In this document: positions 41,967 to 47,254 of the stretch, one piece after another
Position numbering within the stretch: the first letter of the stretch is position 1
Layout of the letters: the number at the start of each line of letters is the position of its first letter
NCBI GenBank assembly: GCA_964384025.1
Contig: CAYLJJ010000048.1
Coordinates: 1 to 47,254 of the forward strand
Reading direction: 5' to 3'
DNA from: CAYLJJ01 sp964384025
GTDB taxonomy: Bacteria > Myxococcota_A > Bradymonadia > UBA7976 > UBA1532
Length of the DNA: 47,254 nucleotides
The notes under the pieces: generated by a model
Told to the model about the DNA's origin: nothing
What the model saw: the letters and a program-made list of their open reading frames with translations, nothing else
Database searches by the model: none
Program-made: the position numbers and the translations under genes

Positions 41967-42569
41967 ATGAAACCCCTCTCCCTCGCTCAAGCCGCAGCGC
42001 AGCTCAATAAGACCGAACGACAGCTCCGCTATCTCATCCAAACAGGCCGCCTTGTGGCTGAAAAGCAAAAAGGTCGCTGGTTGATCAGCCCTGAAGCTCT
42101 CAGGGAGCACCAAGATGCAGCCCCCAGAGCCAAAGCCAGCCAAAGGCTAAAGCGAGAGATAGAAACAGCTTGCTCAAAGCCCATCAGCAGCAAACCTCTA
42201 GCCTCAAGCACCCCTCCTGAGGCCCCCAAATCTACCACCAAGGGAAAACGCTACTCTCTTCGAGATATGAAAGCTTTTCAGATCGCTCAGCCTCTCCTCC
42301 AACGAGCTGAAGCGACTCTGGGGACTGAGCATCAAGCCTGTCAGGCGCTCAGAGAGAACCTGCGACAGCTCGCGCTGGGTTGTCACCGCTTTGACTACAA
42401 AGAGAAGCAGCGCGCCTATGAGGCCGCCCGAGATGCCGCGAGCCTCGCGGTTTGCGCGCTCTATCTTGAGCCCACGCCAAAGGTCGCTGACTTGGCAGAG
42501 CAGATCGAGCAGGAGCTGATGGCAGCTTTAGTGGGCCTGATCCGTCGGTTGAGCCGGAGATCTTCATGA
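41967..42569 (+). CDS. HTH plus helical-bundle protein, candidate DGR accessory factor
   Basis: A 200-residue protein with a ribosome binding site (CGGAG, about 5 bases before ATG). Residues 1-50 are a MerR/excisionase-like helix-turn-helix (LSLAQAAAQLNKTERQLRYL, then GRLVAEKQKGRWLISPEAL). A basic, Pro-rich linker leads to a C-terminal all-helical domain (about 85-200; YSLRDMKAFQIAQPLLQRAE, KEKQRAYEAARDAASLAVC) of the length and pattern of a four-helix bundle. Avd proteins of DGRs are four-helix bundles, so the C-terminal domain may be a diverged Avd paralogue, while the HTH could bind DNA near the targets or regulate the cassette. It overlaps the Avd gene by ATGA. Confidence 0.6.
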   Translation: MKPLSLAQAAAQLNKTERQLRYLIQTGRLVAEKQKGRWLISPEALREHQDAAPRAKASQRLKREIETACSKPISSKPLASSTPPEAPKSTTKGKRYSLRDMKAFQIAQPLLQRAEATLGTEHQACQALRENLRQLALGCHRFDYKEKQRAYEAARDAASLAVCALYLEPTPKVADLAEQIEQELMAALVGLIRRLSRRSS

Positions 42570-42895
42570 AACCCTCACCTGTACTCCTCCCTGATGCTCT
42601 TGCCCTGACAGAGTGGATCTTGAATCAGTTTGAGCAGAGCCCGGGTGCCTTGGCTCAACGCTTGAGTAGCAACGCTTTGATCTTCAGTGAGGCGGTGGTC
42701 TTGCTCTTAGATAACCCTGGACGCTTGGAGCAGCTTGACATCGCTGAGGAGCGCCTTGTGAGCCTGCGCCTCGGTCTCCGCCTCGCTGAGCGTCTGGGGC
42801 AACTCAGAGAGCGCCAAATGCTCCACGCTCTGAAGTTGGCGGATCGTGTACACCAACATATTGAAGCTTGGCTTGACGGGCTGGGGCCTGCATAA
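42566..42895 (+). CDS. avd: Avd-like DGR accessory protein
   Basis: A 109-residue all-helical protein matching the accessory variability determinant family: leucine-rich helices with the characteristic C-terminal run AEERLVSLRLGLRLAERLGQ, then LRERQMLHALKLADRVHQHI and EAWL. In Bordetella phage BPP-1, Avd forms a basic pentameric barrel that binds the reverse transcriptase and is required for adenine mutagenesis. Position between the target gene and the template repeat, 15 bases upstream of the latter, fits this role. The start overlaps the preceding stop (ATGA). It is slightly shorter than phage Avd. Confidence 0.75.
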   Translation: MKPSPVLLPDALALTEWILNQFEQSPGALAQRLSSNALIFSEAVVLLLDNPGRLEQLDIAEERLVSLRLGLRLAERLGQLRERQMLHALKLADRVHQHIEAWLDGLGPA

Positions 42896-42910
42896 TGAAC
42901 TGACCGGTCG

Positions 42911-43038
42911 AGGCCCCTGCGCGGGGGCTCGTTTGACAACGAGGCCAGGAACCTGCGCTCTTCCAACCGGAACAGGAACAGGCCCAGGAACCAGAACAGG
43001 AACTTGGGCTTTCGTTGTGTCCGTGTCCGGGGCCACGA
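42911..43038 (+). repeat. DGR template repeat (TR)
   Basis: A noncoding 128-base segment between avd and the reverse transcriptase. It matches VR1 over 42917-43038 and VR2 over its full length. If translated in the target frame it would give eight AAC (Asn) codons and five AGG codons, the codons that adenine mutagenesis diversifies without creating stop codons. No hairpin like those after the VRs follows it. It is on the same strand as VR1 and the reverse transcriptase. Confidence 0.96.
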
Positions 43039-43165
43039 ACAGGCTGCGCTCTTGTACCCTGCAGACCGGTCCGGCCACCCTCTGGGTGCCCGCTTTGTCT
43101 GCCCCCTGTTCCAGTAGGCTTCGGCTGATCGTCCAGGCGGGCTTCTCTTCTCTCTCTTGAGGCCC

Positions 43166-44155
43166 ATGCGATCCATCTCCACAGGCGCCTTTGAGCGCAT
43201 GAGCAGCTTCCCCGCCCTTTGGAGGGGCTACCAGCAGGCCCAGAAGGGCAAACGGCGTCAGCCCAGCATGGCCCGTTTTGATCTCAACGCGGATCGTCAG
43301 CTTTGCCGACTGCATGAGACCCTCCAGGGGGGTTGGTATCGGCCGGGTGTCTTTCGCCTTAAGATCATCTCCGAACCCAAGGCCCGGTTGATCGCAGCTC
43401 CTCCGATCATCGACAGAGTGCTACATCACGCTCTCCTCAATGAGATTGGCCCCAGCTTTGAGCGCCGTTGGATTGATCAGAGCTACGCCTGCCTTAATGG
43501 GCGGGGTACTCACCGCGCCCTTCAACAACATCTAAGCTACACACGACGCTATCCCTGGCGATTGGCTTTGGATGTTCATCGTTACTTTCCTTCTATTCAT
43601 CACCCTCGCCTTAGAGCGCTCTTGGCTCGGCGCATCACCTGCCCTCGCTTGATGGAGCTGATCGATCAGATCATCTCCTCTGGTGGAGCTGTCTATCAAA
43701 GCGCTTTGGCTCAAGAGCTATTGGGGCTCTGTGCAATTGATCGAGGGCTCCCCATCGGGACTTGGTTCAGTCAATGGTCTGGGGCGCTTTATCTGGACGG
43801 CTTGGATCATCTGATCAAGCGTAAGCTGAAGATCCCTGGTTATCTCCGCTATGGCGATGACTTGGCATTGTTTCACGAAAGTCCAAAACCGTTGAGGATG
43901 GCGCTTGAGAAGATCAGCACTTGGCTGGAACGGGAGCGGGGCCTGAAGTTGAACCCCAAGCATGGGGTGGTGGAGCCAAGCCGACGGGCTTGTAACTTTT
44001 TGGGGTGTCGAGTGAGCCCTCATGGTGTGCGCTTGTCCAGGCGGCAATGGAAGCAAATACGGCGGAAGCTGCGAAAAGCCAAAGTGAGAGGACCAGAGGC
44101 TTTTGAGCGCACCGCGGCGAGCTATCAGGGGATGTTACAGTCTGTCTTTTGCTGA
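43166..44155 (+). CDS. DGR reverse transcriptase
   Basis: A 329-residue reverse transcriptase. The ATG at 43166 (GAGG just upstream) is preferred over an in-frame TTG at 43157. Motifs in order: PKARLIAAPPIIDRVLHHAL (motifs 1-2), SYACLNGRGTHRAL, LALDVHRYFPSIHH with catalytic Asp136, GLPIGTWFSQ (194-203), YLRYGDD with Asp231/Asp232, and GLKLNPKHG then FLGCRV. The IGxxxSQ motif 4 is the hallmark that separates DGR enzymes from other reverse transcriptases (usually QGxxxSP) and is linked to low fidelity at template adenines. There is no maturase or endonuclease domain. It copies the TR RNA into mutated cDNA for VR1 and VR2. Confidence 0.95.
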   Translation: MRSISTGAFERMSSFPALWRGYQQAQKGKRRQPSMARFDLNADRQLCRLHETLQGGWYRPGVFRLKIISEPKARLIAAPPIIDRVLHHALLNEIGPSFERRWIDQSYACLNGRGTHRALQQHLSYTRRYPWRLALDVHRYFPSIHHPRLRALLARRITCPRLMELIDQIISSGGAVYQSALAQELLGLCAIDRGLPIGTWFSQWSGALYLDGLDHLIKRKLKIPGYLRYGDDLALFHESPKPLRMALEKISTWLERERGLKLNPKHGVVEPSRRACNFLGCRVSPHGVRLSRRQWKQIRRKLRKAKVRGPEAFERTAASYQGMLQSVFC

Positions 44156-44185
44156 CAATTTGTTGACAATTTGCTGACAAAAAAA
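44153..44185 (+). repeat. Three 11-bp direct repeats at the end of the reverse transcriptase gene
   Basis: TGACAATTTGT, TGACAATTTGC and TGACAAAAAAA lie in tandem at 44153, 44164 and 44175. The first begins in the stop codon of the reverse transcriptase gene. They occupy the gap to the convergent VR2 gene. The same TGACA core recurs just before and after both VRs. Confidence 0.7.
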
Positions 44186-44188
44186 ATG

Positions 44189-45166
44189 TCAACCCGCTGC
44201 GCGGGTACCCTGCTCGTGGCCCCGGACACGGACACAACGAAAGCCCAAGTCCCTGTTCTGGTTCCTGGGCCTGTTCCTGTTCCGGTCGGAAGAGCGCAGG
44301 TTCCTGGCCATGAAGTCAAACGAGCCCCCGCGCAGGGGCCTATAAGTGTCATTGTCAGTCGATTTGTCAATTGTTGTCGTTTTGTCAGGCAGCAGTGGAT
44401 ATGAGGGGAGGCCAGCCCCCCAACACCACTCCCAGACATTTCCATGAATGTCATATAGGTCCCAAGGGTTGGGCTTCTTCTGAGCGATGGGATGTTTTTT
44501 ATCGCTTGAATTCTTCCAAAACCAAGCATAGTCACCGAGCTGCTCAGCGTCATCACCAAAGCTATAGCGCGTCGTTGTACTCGCCCGACAAAAATACTCC
44601 CACTCCATCTCGGTTGGGAGTCGATAGCCGCTGGCCTTGGGGTCCCAGGCGACATCAACTCCATCGATGGTGTAGGCAGCCTGAAAGCCAGCCTCTTCAG
44701 AGATGTGATTACAGAAGGCGATGGCGTCAAACCAACTGATATCTGTGACAGGGAGATCTCCAGCTTCATCCAGAGCGTGTTCAGGCTTAAAACTACGATA
44801 TTCTGTATTGGTCATGGGATATTGCTGAACCCAGAGAGGGCCCTCTATCTGAGCCTCAAACTGTGGTTTTTCCAGAGAGGAAGCCTCACCATCCTCATCC
44901 GAGGCCCCCATCAGAAATGAACCTCCCGCCAGCTTAACCATCTTGAGGAGATCCACCGGCTCATCAGGCAACGCGCCCACCCAGCCAGCCTTTGAGGCTT
45001 GGAACGCGCCCAGCCCCAACATCGCCGCGCCTCCTGCGAGGCGCCATACAGGTGGCAGGGTCAAGGCTCCAAAGCCCAGTCCGCTGAGCCCCAATCCCAG
45101 CCCCATGGCCTGTTTGGGGGGCAGGTTGTCCACCCAGGACATCAGGGCCTCAAGTCGCTTCTGCAT
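44189..45166 (-). CDS. FGE-fold membrane protein, second DGR target
   Basis: A 325-residue protein. The ATG at 45166 has AAGGAGG four bases upstream and is preferred over an in-frame ATG at 45187. Two hydrophobic Gly-rich segments (about residues 20-38 and 42-58) suggest a membrane hairpin. Residues ~75-318 are an FGE-sulfatase/C-type-lectin-fold domain (MVKLAGGSFLMGASDEDGEA, YPMTNTEYRSFKPEH, RLPTEMEWEYFCRAS, HGNVWEWCWGAG, LRGGSFDF). Residues 278-317 are VR2-encoded. There is no vWA or protease domain. It is convergent with the reverse transcriptase, 33 bases apart. I infer a second diversified sensor; its effector partner is not adjacent on the same strand. Confidence 0.88.
   Translation of the reverse strand: MQKRLEALMSWVDNLPPKQAMGLGLGLSGLGFGALTLPPVWRLAGGAAMLGLGAFQASKAGWVGALPDEPVDLLKMVKLAGGSFLMGASDEDGEASSLEKPQFEAQIEGPLWVQQYPMTNTEYRSFKPEHALDEAGDLPVTDISWFDAIAFCNHISEEAGFQAAYTIDGVDVAWDPKASGYRLPTEMEWEYFCRASTTTRYSFGDDAEQLGDYAWFWKNSSDKKHPIAQKKPNPWDLYDIHGNVWEWCWGAGLPSYPLLPDKTTTIDKSTDNDTYRPLRGGSFDFMARNLRSSDRNRNRPRNQNRDLGFRCVRVRGHEQGTRAAG
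44192..44206 (-). other. DGR-type hairpin downstream of VR2
   Basis: On the coding strand ACCCGC, loop GCA, GCGGGT, beginning 7 bases after VR2 and overlapping the last codons of the gene. Eight T follow at the same distance as after VR1. Its stem sequence differs from the VR1 hairpin (TCCGC/GCGGA) but pairing and the GNA-type loop are kept, which argues for a conserved structure. Confidence 0.75.
44214..44341 (-). repeat. DGR variable repeat VR2
   Basis: 128 bases, reverse strand, aligned without gaps to the whole TR. Five differences are at TR adenines (three to T, two to G). One further difference is a TR guanine that is A here. Encoded changes relative to TR are N to F, E to M, N to D and N to D. 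It keeps the upstream GGCCC match to TR that VR1 lacks, and is closer to TR than VR1 is. Confidence 0.95.
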
Positions 45167-45742
45167 TGAACCTCCTTGATGGTTCATGGGGTCGGAGCGA
45201 GTGGGATCACTGGCCTATCCTTATCGGATAAAGCGCTCTTGAGAGGAGATCTTAAAACCAAACTCACCGAGATGACAGGAGAGGGAGCCCTCATCTCCAA
45301 CGGCTGAGGCCACACCACACCGCTCTAAGATGGCTACTCCTCCACCTCGTTAACGAGGAGGGTCTCAGACTCGAACCAAGCGGGATCTGCCGTGCAGTCC
45401 GACATGTACAGCTCATCGAAGCAGTCTGGGATCAGCTCTGGGAGGCGGGTTCCCCTCACGATGGTCCCATCGACCATTGAGGGGGATGGCTGGCACATGA
45501 CCCTCTTCATCGAGGCCACACAGGCCTTGTGCGCTATCACAGAGTCTTCGCGCCAGCCTCCCCTTCGCCCTGCGATCGTTCGCGTGTTGGATGGAGAAGA
45601 GGATAAGGAAGTGGTTGACCAACTCGTTGATATTCGCGCGATGACGATGGGTCATAAACGGCCAGCGCCACAGCCTGCGGCTGCGGCACCGGCAACTACG
45701 TCGCCTCCACCCGCAGCTTTGCCTCCGTTACTCTCCTGCAGA
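45167..45742. other. Intergenic region with a possible gene remnant
   Basis: About 575 bases without a firmly supported gene. On the minus strand, 45334-45540 can encode from a GTG a Cys-containing frame (HKACVASMKRVMCQPSPS, then IPDCFDELYMSDCTADPAWF). It lacks a clear ribosome binding site. It may be the C-terminal remnant of a Cys-rich secreted protein. Frames around it shift and do not form a known protein. Confidence 0.3.
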
Positions 45743-47254
45743 TCAGCGCTTGACCGTGCCCATATCGACATAGGCGCCATCCTGCATGATCACAAAGGGG
45801 CGCTCCTCAAAGCTCAGCTTGCCTTTGCCATCATGTCGCAGGATCTGCATCTTCCCAGCGCCATAGCCCATCGGCCCTCGGCGGTAGTAGTGCGCCTTGA
45901 GCTTGTAGGGGGCCGCCTTGGGATCATGGATGGTGAAACACTCAGGGCCATAGCCGGTGGTCACGTCGGCATAGAGCGTCCCACCCGAGGCGAGGCTGCG
46001 GCGCGAGTAGTAGGCGTGGTTGAAGCGCTTATCGAAGATGTGAAAATCGACATCATTGGAGTCGGTCTCCCAGGTCAGGACAAAGCGCATCTGCTTTGAG
46101 CTGTCGGGGTGCAGGTTGTGATGCATCAAGCGCTTCTTGATCTCCTCAGCGCGCTTGGGCTCGGCGGCGATCCAGGCGGCGGCGATGAGCTGGGCGTCCT
46201 CTTGGAGGATGCGGACCACGCCAGGGAAGCGGTTCTCGATGCGGCGGGCGCTGATGCCGGAGAGGACAACCTTGAGGGCCTCCTCATAGCGGGCCAAGCG
46301 CACCAGGACCATCGAAAGCTGATGATAGATCGAGGGGTGATCAGGGCGCTGCTCCAAGGCGACCTGATAGTCATCGGCGGCCAACACAAGCCCAGCCTCT
46401 CCCAACATCTCCAGCCAGTTGCCCGCCAGACGGCGCATGTCGGCGCGGGAGGGGTAGAGGTCGAGGATGCTGCCGAAGGCGCGCGCGGCCCCCGCTCGGT
46501 CCCCTGCGCCCGCCAAGCTGCGACCCAGGGCCACCAGGGCGAGGAGATCGCTGGGATCCTTGACGCGCCAGGCCCAGGCGGCCTTGAGGGCCTTCTTGGC
46601 ACGGCCCTTCCTGAGCAGCTTGTCGATCTTGGCCATCTCACCGGAGAGCGCGGGGCGGCCCTTCTCAATGTCGCGCAGCTCCCTGCGGCCTTGACTCTCC
46701 CCGGTCGGCGCGGCGATCTGCTGAATGGGGGCTGGGGGAGCTGGTGGAGGACGGCGAACAGCGATCTCAGCAACTCTTCGATCTCGGGCCACTCCTGAAC
46801 CCGCCATTATGCTCTTGTCAGCCTCCGATAGAGGATCCATATCAACGCCGTCCACGATTCCATCTGAGTCTCTATCTTCCGGCATCGCGGCGGGCGCGAT
46901 CACTGGAGCGGGCATCATCGCGGCACCTCCCATGGGAGCCCCTCCGCCACCATCCAAGGCGCCCATCAGATCATCCACCTCAGCGGCCTCCTCCATCGGC
47001 GCGGCGTCTCGGGTACGAATGGTGCGCACACCCGAGGCGCTTGCACCAAAACGGGGTTTGTCATCGGCAGGAAAGGCTCTCGTCTGTTTACGAGGTCCAC
47101 GACTCCCGCGCCTGGCGGTTCTCCTGCGCTCCTTGTGCTCCTCTCGCTTCCTCCTCGCGACAGGGGGGGGCTTGTTGACCGGCGGTGGGGGGGGCACGAT
47201 GGCGATCTCGCTGCGCTTGGCCAGCTCAACGCCGGTGGCGCCGAGGGTCAGGAT
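45743..47254 (-). CDS. TPR / DUF2135 protein, C-terminal part (runs off the right edge)
   Basis: The frame is open from the stop at 45743 to the end of the window (about 503 residues), so the start lies outside. From N to C: a segment ILTLGATGVELAKRSEIAIV then a Pro-rich and strongly basic low-complexity linker, an Asp-rich stretch, TPR-like helical repeats (KALKAAWAWRVKDPSDLLAL, DDYQVALEQRPDHPSIYHQL) and a C-terminal DUF2135-like beta domain (FVLTWETDSNDVDFHIFDKR, GYGPECFTI, HYYRRGPMGYGAGKMQIL). In other bacteria this layout is the tail of large VIT-vWA-TPR-DUF2135 proteins, so the missing part may carry VIT and vWA domains. Role unknown; family members are often exported or periplasmic. Confidence 0.72.
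   Translation of the reverse strand: MLTLGATGVELAKRSEIAIVPPPPPVNKPPPVARRKREEHKERRRTARRGSRGPRKQTRAFPADDKPRFGASASGVRTIRTRDAAPMEEAAEVDDLMGALDGGGGAPMGGAAMMPAPVIAPAAMPEDRDSDGIVDGVDMDPLSEADKSIMAGSGVARDRRVAEIAVRRPPPAPPAPIQQIAAPTGESQGRRELRDIEKGRPALSGEMAKIDKLLRKGRAKKALKAAWAWRVKDPSDLLALVALGRSLAGAGDRAGAARAFGSILDLYPSRADMRRLAGNWLEMLGEAGLVLAADDYQVALEQRPDHPSIYHQLSMVLVRLARYEEALKVVLSGISARRIENRFPGVVRILQEDAQLIAAAWIAAEPKRAEEIKKRLMHHNLHPDSSKQMRFVLTWETDSNDVDFHIFDKRFNHAYYSRRSLASGGTLYADVTTGYGPECFTIHDPKAAPYKLKAHYYRRGPMGYGAGKMQILRHDGKGKLSFEERPFVIMQDGAYVDMGTVKR

Noticed and set aside
42707..43315. Open frames across the template repeat on both strands (including 42846-43160)
   Set aside because: They read through TR and mirror VR antisense frames with Pro/Val/Thr-rich translations; no ribosome binding site and no family.
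43166..44155. Retron or group II intron reverse transcriptase
   Set aside because: No msr/msd structure, no maturase or endonuclease domain, and the IGxxxSQ motif together with TR/VR pairs identifies a DGR.
1..47254. rRNA and tRNA genes
   Set aside because: No recognisable rRNA stretch or tRNA T-loop/anticodon arrangement was noticed on reading; a covariance-model scan would be needed to exclude a tRNA.

Overview
The window looks like chromosomal DNA from a Gram-negative, delta-proteobacterium-like organism of the Myxococcota / Bradymonadota type. This rests on a C-terminal MYXO-CTERM-like sorting tail on a 3010-residue thrombospondin-type-3/MopE-like protein, an LptD-like protein, a TonB-dependent receptor, paired outer-membrane barrel proteins and a generally GC-rich, densely packed gene layout with several AT-richer islands. 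The phylum is an inference; no rRNA or tRNA gene was found to confirm it.

Layout. 1-3.3 kb: a leucine-rich-repeat protein, a frameshifted lipoprotein gene and a degenerate stretch. 3.3-14.4 kb: mostly housekeeping and envelope genes (flavodoxin-fold oxidoreductase, mpl, a TPMT-like methyltransferase, a zinc-ribbon membrane protein, a TonB-dependent receptor with a palindromic upstream site, an LptD-like protein, a CPBP-family membrane protein, and a DUF2064-FolC fusion). 14.6-23.6 kb: one giant secreted calcium-binding repeat protein with a ~740-bp higher-order repeat. 23.6-25.5 kb: a gene-poor stretch, an orphan PAAR-like (DUF4280) spike-tip protein and a methyltransferase. 25.8-30.1 kb: coaBC, a divergent uracil-DNA-glycosylase-like protein, a class III aminotransferase and an unpaired CoA-transferase A subunit. 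30.2-32.8 kb: two related outer-membrane proteins.

The most notable region is 33.1-45.2 kb. A metallophosphoesterase-caspase-like fusion (minus strand) is divergent from a translationally coupled operon: CHAT protease with an iSTAND-like region, MoxR-type AAA+ ATPase, and a 1072-residue membrane protein carrying a vWA-like domain and a C-terminal FGE-sulfatase/C-type-lectin-fold domain. The last 122 bp of that domain are a variable repeat (VR1) of a diversity-generating retroelement (DGR). The DGR follows directly: an HTH plus helical-bundle protein, an Avd-like protein, the template repeat (TR) and a reverse transcriptase. A second FGE-fold membrane protein, convergent with the reverse transcriptase, carries VR2. 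VR1 differs from TR at 12 positions, all TR adenines; VR2 differs at 5 TR adenines and one other base. Both VRs, but not TR, are followed by short hairpins whose stems differ in sequence but remain paired. I read this as a vWA-MoxR-CHAT conflict (immunity/cell-death) system whose sensor is diversified by targeted adenine mutagenesis, with a second diversified sensor and a possible second protease effector beside it.

45.7-47.25 kb: the C-terminal part of a TPR/DUF2135 protein that runs off the right edge.
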